Below are positions 10,341 to 19,079 of a stretch of DNA of 64,000 nucleotides, piece after piece. Source of the DNA: Polaromonas sp. Its GTDB lineage: Bacteria > Pseudomonadota > Gammaproteobacteria > Burkholderiales > Burkholderiaceae_C. The position numbers were made by a program, and so were the translations under genes. The stretch covers positions 294,749-358,748 of the forward strand of contig NZ_JABBPE010000005.1 of the NCBI RefSeq assembly GCF_012927455.1, written 5' to 3'. The notes under the pieces were generated by a model. It saw nothing but the letters and a program-made list of their open reading frames with translations. It ran no database searches and was not told where the DNA came from. Each line of letters starts with the position of its first letter. The first letter of the stretch is position 1.

Positions 10341-11189
10341 TTGCACATCGTTCACACCATTGAAGAGCTGCGCAAGCAGCTCAGCCCGTTCAAGCGCCCA
10401 GCTTTTGTGCCCACCATGGGCAATCTGCATGACGGCCATATCGCGCTGGTCAGGCAGGCCAAGCCGCTGGGCGATGTATCGGTGTCGAGTATTTTTGTCA
10501 ACCGCCTGCAGTTTGCGCCGCACGAAGACTTCGAAAGCTACCCGCGCACGCTGGACACCGACGCGCAGCGCCTGGAAGCGGCCGGCTGCGACGTGCTGTT
10601 TGCGCCGCGCGAGCAGGAGCTCTACCCCCAGCCACAAACCTACAAGGTTCACCCCGCCAGCGACCTGAGCGACCTGCTCGAAGGGCATTTTCGGCCCGGC
10701 TTTTTCATAGGCGTCAGCACCGTGGTGCTCAAGCTCTTTTCCTGCGTTTACGCCGGTATGCCTTCAGGGGTGGCGGCCTTTGGCAAAAAAGACTATCAGC
10801 AGGTGCTGGTGGTGCGCCGCATGGTGCAGCAGTTTGCCCTGCCGATCGATATTCTGGCCGGCGAGACCCAGCGCGCAGAAGACGGGCTGGCGCTGTCATC
10901 GCGCAACGGCTACTTGAGCCCGGACGAGCGCCTGGAAGCGGTGCAGCTGTCTAAAGCCTTGCAGGCGCTGGGCCAAGCCGCCCAAGCCAGCAGCACGCCC
11001 GACTTGCCAGCGCTGGAAGCCCAGGCCATGCAGACGCTGGCGCGGCGCGGCTGGAAGCCCGACTACCTGACGCTGCGGCGCCGCGCCGACCTGCTGCCGC
11101 CGCAAGGCGCGCTGACGGGCGAAACATTGGTGGTGCTGGGCGCAGCCAAGTTGGGCAATACCCGGCTGATTGACAACCTGGAAGTTTGA
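10341..11189 (+). CDS. panC: Pantothenate synthetase
   Basis: PanC joins pantoate and beta-alanine with ATP. The 282-residue protein starts at a TTG preceded by an AAGGA site. It shows [15 protein letters not shown], the family's HxGH nucleotide motif read here as HDGH, then FGKKDYQQ and [12 protein letters not shown], all in the expected order. No ATG fits the conserved N-terminus ([10 protein letters not shown]), which decides the TTG start. panB and panC form the downstream half of the CoA branch begun by panD. Confidence 0.95.
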   Translation: MHIVHTIEELRKQLSPFKRPAFVPTMGNLHDGHIALVRQAKPLGDVSVSSIFVNRLQFAPHEDFESYPRTLDTDAQRLEAAGCDVLFAPREQELYPQPQTYKVHPASDLSDLLEGHFRPGFFIGVSTVVLKLFSCVYAGMPSGVAAFGKKDYQQVLVVRRMVQQFALPIDILAGETQRAEDGLALSSRNGYLSPDERLEAVQLSKALQALGQAAQASSTPDLPALEAQAMQTLARRGWKPDYLTLRRRADLLPPQGALTGETLVVLGAAKLGNTRLIDNLEV

Positions 11190-11208
11190 GCCTGCGCTCC
11201 GCAGACGC

Positions 11209-11254
11209 TACTTTTTTGATAGCTGCTTGCGCCCGCTCTTATTAGGCTAGAGCT
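11209..11254. repeat. Dispersed ~50-bp repeat, copy after panC
   Basis: This is a well-preserved copy reading TTTTTTGATAGCTGCTTGCG, then CCCGCTCTTATTAGGCTAGA. It lies in the convergent gap between panC and the ZIP transporter. No other gene is visible at 11190-11370. Confidence 0.8.
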
Positions 11255-11370
11255 CGATTTAGCCTGTAATTCCGTTTCCAGATCATTCGTGAAGGCGAAG
11301 CCGACAAAGTGCAAGGATGATCTGGAAATAAAATAAATCGGGTGCGCGGGCATTGAAGCCTACTGCTCCA

Positions 11371-12186
11371 TCAATGCGAATTCGCAACTCGGCTGATCAG
11401 CGTCACCAAGCCGATGCCAATGGCCAGCCAGGCTATCTGCGCCGCGGTTTCGCGGGCCGTCACGCGTTTTTGAAGCTGCGGAATCAGATCAGCCAGCGCG
11501 ACATAAACAAAGCTGCTGGAGGCCAGCACCAGGAAAAAAGGCAGGTAGCCCAAAAGCTGGTCAACCAGCGCGAAGCCGATCACGCCGCCCAGTGCAGTCA
11601 CGGCGCCGGCCAGTGACACCTTGATGAGGGCGATTCGCCGGTTGTTGGAGCTCTGGCGCAGCACCACCAGGTCGCCCATGTGGTGGGGTACTTCGTGCAC
11701 CATCACGGCCAGCGCGGCGACCACGCCCAAGCGCAGATCGGCCATGAAGGCTGAGGCGATGAGGATGCCGTCGCCAAACGCGTGCACACTGTCGCCCGCC
11801 AGCACGGCCCAGCCGCCGCTTTTGTGGACGTGATCGTGGTCGTGCTCATTTTCATGGCCATGGGCGTGATGGCCGGCCTCTGCTTTCTGGCCGCTCGGGG
11901 CTTCGTCTCGATGTTCATGCCCGTGGTGCCACAGCTCGGCCTTGTCAAGCAGGAAGAAAAACACCAGCCCGACCAGCAGCGCGGCAAACAGGTTGTCGGG
12001 GCTGGCCTTGCTTTCGAAGGCTTCGGGCAGCAGGTGCATGAAGGCGGTGGCCAGCAGCGCACCGGCGGCCAGGCTGAGCATGTGCTGGGTGTAGCGCGCC
12101 AGCGCGCCAAAGCTAAGCAATGCCGCCAGCCACACGCTGCCGATGCCAGCGGCCAGGGTTCCTACCAAGATTGCTATCAAAGTCAT
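11371..12186 (-). CDS. ZIP-family divalent metal transporter
   Basis: This is a membrane transporter of the ZIP (zinc/iron permease) family, expected to import Zn(II) or related metals. The 271 residues hold about eight hydrophobic helices. A long His-rich loop between the third and fourth (about residues 85-120) carries several HxH pairs and probably senses or gathers metal. The metal-site helices read DSVHAFGDGILIA and VHEVPHHMGD, the paired His/Asp/Glu motifs of transmembrane segments IV and V. The start codon and first codons lie inside a dispersed repeat copy (12170-12225), so the original start may have been changed. The ion transported is inferred from the family. Confidence 0.88.
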   Translation of the reverse strand: MTLIAILVGTLAAGIGSVWLAALLSFGALARYTQHMLSLAAGALLATAFMHLLPEAFESKASPDNLFAALLVGLVFFFLLDKAELWHHGHEHRDEAPSGQKAEAGHHAHGHENEHDHDHVHKSGGWAVLAGDSVHAFGDGILIASAFMADLRLGVVAALAVMVHEVPHHMGDLVVLRQSSNNRRIALIKVSLAGAVTALGGVIGFALVDQLLGYLPFFLVLASSSFVYVALADLIPQLQKRVTARETAAQIAWLAIGIGLVTLISRVANSH

Positions 12187-12225
12187 AGCTGCTAACGCCC
12201 GTATTTATTGGGCTAGAGCCCAAAA
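12170..12225. repeat. Dispersed repeat overlapping the start of the ZIP gene
   Basis: This copy reads TTGCTATCAAAGTCATAGCT, then GCTAACGCCCGTATTTATTG, then GGCTAGAGCCC. Its left end covers the ATG and the first few codons of the ZIP transporter, so part of the repeat is translated as M-T-L-I-A-I. The repeat also fills the immediate upstream region where a ribosome site would lie. Confidence 0.8.
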
Positions 12226-12346
12226 TGATTAGCAAAAACCTGCAAGGTAACCAGTCTGGGTACGCCACAAATCACAAACCCCGGACGCGGCATGACTGCC
12301 AAACACCGGGGTTCGTCCTATCTTATCAAGCGCGTCAAGGCGCCCG

Positions 12347-12378
12347 AAAAAAAGCCGCCGCCGCTTCGCTGAAGCGGC
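12347..12378 (-). terminator. Probable rho-independent terminator after the hydrolase remnant
   Basis: Read on the minus strand, an 8-bp perfect stem GCCGCTTC / GAAGCGGC with a 3-base loop is followed by GGCGGC and a run of seven T. It lies about 60 bases beyond the stop of the dienelactone hydrolase remnant at 12434. The gap between the stem and the T-run is a little long. Confidence 0.5.
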
Positions 12379-12433
12379 TGGCGCTGAATAAATACGCGGT
12401 TTGGGCGAGGTTTAGGCGAGGACCAGGCGAAGT

Positions 12434-13083
12434 CTAGGCGACGCCGTGCGCCTTGAACCAGGCCAACGCACGCCGGTAGCCGTCTTCGGCCTCGGCCTTA
12501 CGGTAGCTGGGGCGGTAGTCGGCATGAAAGGCGTGTGGCGCCTGAGGGTACACCACAAACTCCGAGTCCCTGGCGGCCGCATTGCCCCTGTGGCCGGACT
12601 CAGCCAGCACGTCTTTCATCTGGTTGATGCTGATCAGCGGAATGCCACCGTCTTGCCCGCCGTACAAGCCGAGCACCGGGGCCTTCAGGCTGCTGGCCAG
12701 ATCCAGCGGATTTTTGGGGCTGAGCGGCGACGGCGTGCCGACCACGCGGCCGTACCAGGCCACGCCGGCCTGAACGTTTTTGCTGTGCTCGGCATACAGC
12801 CAGGTAATGCGGCCGCCCCAGCAAAAGCCGGTGATGCCGACTTTGCGGGTATTGCCGCCGTTGGCGCCAGCCCATTTCACGGCACCGTCCAGGTCGGCCA
12901 TCACCTGTTCGTCGGGCACCTTGGCGACCACTTCGGAAATGAGCTTGGCAATTTCGTTGTACGTGCCAGGGTTGCCCTGGCACGCATACAGTTCGGGCGC
13001 GATGGCGAGGTAGCCAGCTTTGGCGAAGCGGCGGGCGGTGCGGTCTCAAGCACCTCGGGCAATGCCAAAAGCGCAGCGCCCAT
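12434..13083 (-). pseudogene. Dienelactone hydrolase family, N-terminally deleted and out of frame
   Basis: The intact part matches the C-terminal two thirds of cytoplasmic dienelactone hydrolases. RRFAKAGYLAIAPELY comes first, then the nucleophile-elbow cysteine in GITGFCWGGR, the acidic residue in LYGGQDGGIP, and the catalytic histidine in PHAFHADYRPSYR. All three catalytic positions survive, but the roughly 80-90 residues that normally precede RRFAKAGY are missing. Reading upstream in frame, a TGA occurs at 13046-13048, and no ATG, GTG or TTG lies between it and the conserved part until a GTG at 12931, which is well inside the fold. An ATG at 13083 opens a short stretch in a different frame, possibly the remains of the original N-terminus. 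The gene is probably inactive. Confidence 0.75.
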
Positions 13084-13134
13084 GGTTGCGGCTGCGCGCG
13101 TTAACCGTTAACCATTGCGCAGCAGCGCTCGGTG

Positions 13135-14514
13135 CTAGTCCATGGGCTTCAAATCACCCAGCACGGTAGGAATCAGCTCGGCTACGGTAGGATGAATGTG
13201 AACCGAGCGCTGCAGCACGGTGTAGGGCGCCTTGGCGTACATCACATCCAGGATGCAGTGGATGGCTTCGTCGCCGCCCACGCCCAAGATCGCTGCGCCC
13301 AGAATCTGCTGCGTATCGGCATCCACCGTTATCTTCATGAAGCCCTGGGTCTCGCCCTTCTCGACCGCGCGGCCCACGCGCGTCATCATGCGCTGGCCCA
13401 CCAGGGCGCGGCGACCGGACTTGCGGATCTCGGCATCGCTCATGCCGACACGGCCCAGCGGCGGATCAATGAACAGGCCATAGGCCGTGATTCGGTCGTC
13501 AACGCTGCGGCTTTCACCCTTGAGCAAGTTGTCGGCCACGATCTCAAAGTCGTTGTAGGACGTGTGGGTGAAGGCGCCCTTACCATTGCAGTCGCCCAGC
13601 GCCCAGATGCCGGGCACCGGAGTGCGCAAGCCAGAGTCCACCACGACGTAGCCATGCGGGTCGAGCGCCACGCCGGCTTTATCCAGCCCCAGGTCGTCGG
13701 TATTGGGCACACGCCCCACGGCCACCAGCAGGTGCGAGCCCAGCACCTCGCGCGAGGCCCCGGCGCAATCCCATTTGACGGCGATCTGCGCGCCACGCTT
13801 TTCTACCGTCATGCCCCCGGCAGCGGTTTCAATGCGAACGCCTTCGTTGCGCAGGATATCGGCAATACAGCTCGACACATCAGCGTCTTCGCGGCCAATG
13901 ATCTGCTGCGCCTTCTCGACGACAGTGACCTGCGCGCCAAAGCGCCGGTAGATTTGCGCAAACTCCAGCCCGATGTAGCTGCCGCCGATGATGATCAGGT
14001 GTTCGGGTAAATAGTCAACGTCCATGATGCTGGAATTGGTGAAGTACGCCACCTGCTCCAGACCCGCAATGGGCGGCACCAGCGCACGGGCGCCGGTGTT
14101 GATGAAAATTTGCTTCGCTTGCAGCACATCGCCATTGACGCGCAGCGTGTCGGGGGACTCAAAGCGCGCATGCCCTTCAATCACCGTAGCGCCGGCCAGG
14201 CCCTTGAGCCACTTTTCGATGTTGACGCTGGCGGTGTCCGCGACCGCATCCTTGCGCGCCTTGACGCGTTTCATGTCAACCCTGATCTTGCCGTCAATCA
14301 TCACGCCGTAGTCGGCGCTGCGCCGCGCCAGTTGCGCGGCATAAGCGCTGGCGACCAGCGTCTTGGTGGGCATGCAGCCGGTATTGACGCACGTGCCGCC
14401 AAAGCGCTTGCGCTCAATGATGGCCACCTTCTGGCCCGCCTTGGCCAGTCGCTCGGCCAATGGTGGCCCGGCCTGACCGGTGCCAATAATGATGCTGTCA
14501 AATTGCCTGTTCAT
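13135..14514 (-). CDS. FAD-dependent pyridine nucleotide-disulfide oxidoreductase (mercuric reductase/LPD-like)
   Basis: This is a 459-residue flavoprotein of the dihydrolipoamide dehydrogenase / mercuric reductase family. The N-terminal FAD site reads IIIGTGQAGPPLAERLA, and the redox-active pair sits in GGTCVNTGCMPTK near residue 40. A second nucleotide fold, IIGGSYIGLEFAQIYRRFG, and the late FAD motif ALGDCNGKGAFTH follow. The C-terminal interface domain ends without the HAHPT block of true lipoamide dehydrogenases; it has HIHPTVAE instead. No metal-binding N-terminal domain or C-terminal vicinal cysteines are visible, so mercury reduction is unlikely and the substrate is unknown. The ATG at 14514 is preferred because GAGGAG lies just upstream. 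It overlaps the patatin gene by 17 bases. Confidence 0.85.
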   Translation of the reverse strand: MNRQFDSIIIGTGQAGPPLAERLAKAGQKVAIIERKRFGGTCVNTGCMPTKTLVASAYAAQLARRSADYGVMIDGKIRVDMKRVKARKDAVADTASVNIEKWLKGLAGATVIEGHARFESPDTLRVNGDVLQAKQIFINTGARALVPPIAGLEQVAYFTNSSIMDVDYLPEHLIIIGGSYIGLEFAQIYRRFGAQVTVVEKAQQIIGREDADVSSCIADILRNEGVRIETAAGGMTVEKRGAQIAVKWDCAGASREVLGSHLLVAVGRVPNTDDLGLDKAGVALDPHGYVVVDSGLRTPVPGIWALGDCNGKGAFTHTSYNDFEIVADNLLKGESRSVDDRITAYGLFIDPPLGRVGMSDAEIRKSGRRALVGQRMMTRVGRAVEKGETQGFMKITVDADTQQILGAAILGVGGDEAIHCILDVMYAKAPYTVLQRSVHIHPTVAELIPTVLGDLKPMD

Positions 14515-15667
14515 ACTGCGTCTCCTCATGAATGATTACGCCGTCCATCGTGCCCGCCGGTCGCTGCCACGGCGCCAGCTCGAGCTGTCGGCGCGTATCG
14601 GCGTAACCTGCCTGCCAGCGCGCCTGAATGCCGTCCGCGCTGAAGTCAATGTCCTTGGTCAGGTCTTCAAGCGCCAGCCGGGGCGCCAGCAGGGGCACCA
14701 GATGCATGACGGTGGCGCAACCGAAGTCGAGCAGCTCGCGCACGTCTGCGTCCTCACGTTTTGCCGCTGGAAGGTATTTTCCGAGTTCGCGAATGACGTG
14801 GCGCATCTGGTGAATCTGCTGCTGGCGCCTGACGTGACTCTTGTCACGGCTGGCATATTGAATGTCCTTCTGGCGGCCCATCACCTGCCAAACGCTTTGT
14901 GGCTCGGGACCCTGCGGATGCCATACGTTGGCCGAAAAGATCAATGAGTTGCGTCGCGGTATGTCGTCCATCACCACCTCGATAGGAGAGTTGGAATAAA
15001 TGCCGCCGTCCCAATACGCCTCACCGTCAACGCGTATGGCCGGAAACGCCGGCGGCAACGCGCCCGATGCCATGACGTGCTCGACGCCAAGCGGCCCGTC
15101 TCGGCTGTCGCGGCTGTCAAAATAGTTCATTTCCCCGCTGACCACGGACACAGCCCCCAGCGTCAAACGGCAATTCTCGGCGTTGATGTAGTCAAAGTCA
15201 ATCAGTGCCGCCAGCGTGTCGCGCAAGGGTTCGGTGCTGTAAAAAGCCGCCTGCTCGACGCCGACTGCGGCATTCACGTCACCCGCGGCACGCCGGTTCG
15301 GTTTGAAAAACCCGCCAACCCCACCGGCATAGATTTTGTAGTTGGCCGCCGCATGGCTCAGAGCCGCCCACCATGCGCCGAAGTCCGCCCGGTCCTGCTG
15401 CTGCACCATGTGCCAGAACCGGCTGAGCTTGTCCATTCGCTGGGCCGGGGGATTGCCCGCAATGATCGCACCGTTGATGGCACCGATGGATGTGCCAATG
15501 ACCCATTGCGGCTCCATCCCCGCCTCATGCAGGGCCTGATAAACCCCGACCTGGTAGGCGCCGAGCGCGCCGCCGCCCTGCAGCACCAGCACGATCTGGC
15601 CGGCATCGTAGGACGAAGTGGACGGCGTCGCGCCGGACGCTTTTTGTTGTTTGCTGGAGCTGGCCAT
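14498..15667 (-). CDS. Patatin-like phospholipase
   Basis: This is a predicted lipid acyl hydrolase with a Ser-Asp dyad. The oxyanion loop GGGALGAYQVGVYQAL begins near residue 35, the nucleophile lies in GTSIGAINGAI, and the aspartate lies in YWDGGIYSNSPI near residue 210. The C-terminal half, after about residue 240, carries the KDIQYASRDKSHVRRQQQ region seen in the subgroup with a DUF3734-type tail. The start at 15667 has a GAGGAA site; the frame also extends upstream without one. It is co-directional with, and overlaps, the disulfide oxidoreductase. It lies next to the polA 3' remnant, so in the ancestor it was probably directly downstream of polA. Confidence 0.88.
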   Translation of the reverse strand: MASSSKQQKASGATPSTSSYDAGQIVLVLQGGGALGAYQVGVYQALHEAGMEPQWVIGTSIGAINGAIIAGNPPAQRMDKLSRFWHMVQQQDRADFGAWWAALSHAAANYKIYAGGVGGFFKPNRRAAGDVNAAVGVEQAAFYSTEPLRDTLAALIDFDYINAENCRLTLGAVSVVSGEMNYFDSRDSRDGPLGVEHVMASGALPPAFPAIRVDGEAYWDGGIYSNSPIEVVMDDIPRRNSLIFSANVWHPQGPEPQSVWQVMGRQKDIQYASRDKSHVRRQQQIHQMRHVIRELGKYLPAAKREDADVRELLDFGCATVMHLVPLLAPRLALEDLTKDIDFSADGIQARWQAGYADTRRQLELAPWQRPAGTMDGVIIHEETQYEQAI

Positions 15668-15780
15668 GATGTTCCTCGTGATGGTGTGGTGGGGTGGGCC
15701 ACGCGGTGAACTACCCATTTAAACGCGGACTGCCTTGCCGCTGCTCGCAACCGCTGACGGCGCACGATCCACGCGTTAAG

Positions 15781-16003
15781 TTAGTGAGCCTTTTCCCAGT
15801 TCGGTCCAAAACCAATCTCGGCCAGCAGCGGCACTTTGAGGTCCGCCACGCCGGCCATCAGGCGCGGAACCTCGTTCCTGACCCATTCGCCCTCGGCCGC
15901 AGGCACTTCAAACACCAGTTCGTCATGCACCTGCATGATCATTCTGTTGCCGCGCTTCTCAAGGTCCAACACGTCCTGCACCTTGACCATGCTGAGCTTG
16001 ATC
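15781..16003 (-). pseudogene. polA': Diverged duplicate of the polA 3' end (73 codons)
   Basis: This block aligns without gaps to the last 223 bases of full-length polA (22777-22999). The visible translated part is identical at 59 of 69 residues, including polymerase motif C (MQVHDELVFEVP) and the terminal NWEKAH. Similarity stops abruptly after GCTGAGCTTGATC, and the next bases are unrelated. There is no start signal. The substitutions fall mostly at variable positions, so the sequence looks like a genuine polA end from a relative rather than a recent copy of the gene 6.8 kb away. It marks the far edge of the rhodopsin-carotenoid island. Confidence 0.93.
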
Positions 16004-16039
16004 CGGGCGACTCAAGACTTCATCTTGTTTTGACCTCCC

Positions 16040-16921
16040 CTAAAAACTACCAGATTTCACCCAACCAGAAAACCGGACCCTTTCCACCAGCAGCATATGC
16101 GGCACAGTCAAAGCCGCCAATCCAATAAAAACAAGCCGCACGATATGCATATCGAACGCCAAATCCTGGAAAAAATACAAGGCCAACGCAGACCCGACTG
16201 ACACTGCAGCCATCGGCGCAGCACTGGTCAGCAACAATCTGAACGCAGACAACCCTGCGTACCGTTGGGTACGCAGCACATGGCGAGCGCTGTGCATGAC
16301 ACAAAAAAATAACGCGAATGCCAGCAGCGGTGGTACAGCAATTGCCAACAAGCTGACTGATGCAATTTCAAGAAAAGTCAGCCAATTTCGTCGCCACATA
16401 AAAACCAATACCAGCGCAGTAGCTGTCAACCATGGCCATGCGAGCCAACGCATGCCTGCGACCAGGGTATCCGCAGCGCTGGCACCTGTCAAAAAACCAA
16501 ATAGCTGAGAGACCTCAGCGGCATGTAGCAATACCGGAAAAAAAATGAATGCACCGCCGTAAAAAATGCGGGCGACCCGTGGTGTATCAGGAACCAGATC
16601 GCCGGAAAAGTGCACTGCAGATGCGATCAAAAAAAGTGTCAAAAATGCGCTGGGCATCAACCACCAAAGCCCAATCACCATAGCGCCCAAGGTGACATAA
16701 ATTACTGTAAAAGCAATCCAGCCCGGCAGTGACTGAATGCCATACAACTGCCTTGCAAAAATCGGGTCAAGCGCCCCATGCGGCACGCCAAAAACAAGTA
16801 CCAGTATTGCAAAAATACACAACTCTGCTTGTGGGTTGAGCTGCGGCAACGCGGTGGCAGCAACCGTCAACATCAAGGCCAGCACGCTGAACGCCAAACC
16901 TTGAATTTGTAGTGGACGCAT
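16040..16921 (-). CDS. blh: Beta-carotene 15,15'-dioxygenase (Brp/Blh family)
   Basis: Blh cleaves beta-carotene into two molecules of retinal, the rhodopsin chromophore. The 293-residue protein is an integral membrane enzyme with about eight hydrophobic helices. The conserved histidines expected to bind iron are visible in VFGVPHGALDP near residue 45, SAVHFSGDL near 105, CVMHSARHVL near 210 and TVPHMLLVE near 275. It is the last gene of the operon, three bases after crtY. Its sequence is visibly more A/T-rich than the flanking housekeeping genes, in line with acquisition from elsewhere. Confidence 0.93.
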   Translation of the reverse strand: MRPLQIQGLAFSVLALMLTVAATALPQLNPQAELCIFAILVLVFGVPHGALDPIFARQLYGIQSLPGWIAFTVIYVTLGAMVIGLWWLMPSAFLTLFLIASAVHFSGDLVPDTPRVARIFYGGAFIFFPVLLHAAEVSQLFGFLTGASAADTLVAGMRWLAWPWLTATALVLVFMWRRNWLTFLEIASVSLLAIAVPPLLAFALFFCVMHSARHVLRTQRYAGLSAFRLLLTSAAPMAAVSVGSALALYFFQDLAFDMHIVRLVFIGLAALTVPHMLLVERVRFSGWVKSGSF

Positions 16922-16924
16922 TTT

Positions 16925-18127
16925 TTAAGCTGCGGCAGGCCGCTGCACTTTTCGTGAACGCGGCCTTGCCAGCGCTTGCAAAAAAGGCCATGGGGGCAGT
17001 GCAGCCACTACTGCGGCGTAATCTGCAAATGTGCCTTGATCGCTTAAAAACCGAATCATGCGTCTGGTATCTACCGCTTCAAACAGTGCCATGAATAAAT
17101 CTGGCGCGAGCTGCGGATGCGTACGAACCACGTTCAAAAAAAGCGCGTCCATGGCGCGCAGCGCCCAGCGGTCAGGCGCGTGTCCAATCGGGGCTTGGCC
17201 GCTGGCAACCGAATGTGCACAGGCAGTAGCCCAACGCTGAATGCGTACGAACGCATACCCGGTACTGGGCCGGGCGCCGCCCGCAGTCAGGCCAGCGCGA
17301 ACATAGCTGGTGTCAGGGCTGGGTAGTACGGGGCGGCCCCCCATTGGAAGCACCCCATGCTCGGTATGAAGCACTGAAACCGTAGCGTTGCCGACACACT
17401 GCGCCACTGCCTTGGCCTGCACATCCCTGAAAGCATCTGGACCCAGCGGGTCGGGTCCAAAGACAGTGAACTCGATCAGCGCCCGGGTGCTGGATACAGG
17501 TAGCAAATAAACAAAACTAACCGCGTTGGGAAATGCAACCAGCGCGCCACTGGCATTGGCTGCAGAAAAGTCCATCAGTTCGCCGCAAGTCGGGTTAAAA
17601 ACGTCGGCCTTGCATTCAATTTCCTGGCCGTAAAACGACTGCCACAGCACCGCACCATCACGCACGGGTTGACAGACGGGTCGGGTGTCAACCACATAGC
17701 GACTCAATACAGGGCCGGCACTGGTCTCAATACACCACAAGTCACCTTGCTTTTCTGGCTCGTGGGTGACTGTCGTGCCCCTATGAAGCGCAATTTGATC
17801 CGACTGATTTATCACATTTTCCGCATCTTCATAAAACAGTCCAGCAGGTACCATGAGATAGGGCGTAGCGCCGCAATCAAGCGTGACGCTACGCTCCACG
17901 GTTGTCACCCGCATGGTTTGCCACTGCTGCTGCACCCGGTGCTGCGCAAGGCCTGTGGGATCTTTGAAAAAACACCAGGTCCGGTCATTGGAGTAGCTGA
18001 TGCGGCTCTCCAGCACCATGACCTTTGGGATGAGCGAACTCTGGCCACCCAGCTTGGCAAGCGCCACGGCAAGGCTCAATCCGGCGCAGCCACCGCCCAA
18101 AACAAGCAGATCGGTTTTACACGCCAT
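16925..18127 (-). CDS. crtY: Lycopene beta-cyclase
   Basis: CrtY closes both ends of lycopene to give beta-carotene. The 400-residue flavoprotein begins with a dinucleotide site, LLVLGGGCAGLSLAVALA, followed by the family block SYSNDRTWCFF near residue 45. A conserved FAGLLAGEARPSTGYAF-like block appears late as AGLTAGGARPSTGYAFVR. It overlaps crtB by 11 bases and is followed almost at once by blh, as expected for a tightly packed retinal-making operon. Confidence 0.92.
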   Translation of the reverse strand: MACKTDLLVLGGGCAGLSLAVALAKLGGQSSLIPKVMVLESRISYSNDRTWCFFKDPTGLAQHRVQQQWQTMRVTTVERSVTLDCGATPYLMVPAGLFYEDAENVINQSDQIALHRGTTVTHEPEKQGDLWCIETSAGPVLSRYVVDTRPVCQPVRDGAVLWQSFYGQEIECKADVFNPTCGELMDFSAANASGALVAFPNAVSFVYLLPVSSTRALIEFTVFGPDPLGPDAFRDVQAKAVAQCVGNATVSVLHTEHGVLPMGGRPVLPSPDTSYVRAGLTAGGARPSTGYAFVRIQRWATACAHSVASGQAPIGHAPDRWALRAMDALFLNVVRTHPQLAPDLFMALFEAVDTRRMIRFLSDQGTFADYAAVVAALPPWPFLQALARPRSRKVQRPAAA

Positions 18128-19079
18128 GGCCTGGTCTGGATAAGCGCTCGAAACCCATCAGCCCGCCCAAAGGGGCATGCAAGGTGTCGTCATGCGACCG
18201 GGGGCACCGCCAAAATGCGCGATGTAACGGAACCGTCAAAAGCGCCCGCGCCGTGACCACTGCCTTTTGAGGCTTGCGCACGATGGCTCGTCCTGTCCAG
18301 TACGCATAGTCGCGCTGCCTGAGCTGTGCCCCAATCGCCTGATAGGTGCGTGCCGCCACCAAAATGCCACTGCGCGCGCCTAGCGGCAAATAAGGCAGTC
18401 CCAGCTCTGCACTGCGGTAGTACACGTCCGCGCGGTCTAAAAGAGCGGCTACACACCGAAAGAGCGCCGGACGCAGCGCCTCGACCGGGCAAATCAATGC
18501 CTGCGGCGCCAAGTCGCCCAACATGGATTGAGGAATATACCGCCGCCCAGTCTGTGCGTCTGCCGCAATGTCACGACAAATATTGGTCAGTTGCATGGCA
18601 ATCCCAAGGTCAACAGCATAAGGTAGAGCAGAAGAATCTTGGGTATCCAACACCCTGCACATCATCAAGCCCACTGTACCCGCAACCTGATAGCAATAAC
18701 GCAGCAAGGCATTTTCGTCAGGTATCAGAACAACGCCCAGATCTGAAGCTACTCCCGAAATCAATTCCAGCACTATGGAACGCTCGATGGCACATTCGCG
18801 CATGAGATCAATTCCATCTTGAATCACAGGATGATCCGACGTGCCTCTTGTTATGTCTTGAGCAGCAAGCACAAGTGCTGCGCTGCCCAATTCAGGGGAA
18901 CTGGATTCGTCTGCAAGGTCATCAATGTGTCTGCAAAAGCTGTAGAGCCGGGTTGCTCTGGAGGCGTGCAGTGATCCCATCAGATGGCGTGCCCAGTGAA
19001 ACGTCTTGCCCTTTTGCGCCAAGGTCATATCGGCTTGGCATAAGCCTGATTTACCCGCACTATTGGTTTGCAAATTCAC
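18117..19079 (-). CDS. crtB: Phytoene synthase
   Basis: CrtB joins two geranylgeranyl diphosphates to phytoene. The two aspartate-rich substrate motifs are visible as FCRHIDDLADE near residue 50 and QLTNICRDIAADAQTGRRYIP near 180. The frame is open well upstream, but there it runs antiparallel or frameshifted within crtI. I choose the GTG at 19079 because it overlaps the crtI stop as GTGA and gives 320 residues. An ATG 17 codons later (19028) is the alternative. The product acts at the membrane between CrtE and CrtI. Confidence 0.9.
   Translation of the reverse strand: MNLQTNSAGKSGLCQADMTLAQKGKTFHWARHLMGSLHASRATRLYSFCRHIDDLADESSSPELGSAALVLAAQDITRGTSDHPVIQDGIDLMRECAIERSIVLELISGVASDLGVVLIPDENALLRYCYQVAGTVGLMMCRVLDTQDSSALPYAVDLGIAMQLTNICRDIAADAQTGRRYIPQSMLGDLAPQALICPVEALRPALFRCVAALLDRADVYYRSAELGLPYLPLGARSGILVAARTYQAIGAQLRQRDYAYWTGRAIVRKPQKAVVTARALLTVPLHRAFWRCPRSHDDTLHAPLGGLMGFERLSRPGHGV

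Noticed and set aside
12277..12313. Terminator from the AACCCCGG/CCGGGGTT hairpin
   Set aside because: The arms are perfect, but the loop is over 20 bases and no T-run follows on either strand.
13135..14514. Mercuric reductase
   Set aside because: It has the CVNTGC redox motif but no N-terminal metal-binding domain and no C-terminal vicinal cysteine pair, and no mer genes are near.
15781..16003. Recent tandem duplication of polA within this genome
   Set aside because: The two copies differ at many positions although no gap is needed in the alignment, so a recent copy is unlikely.
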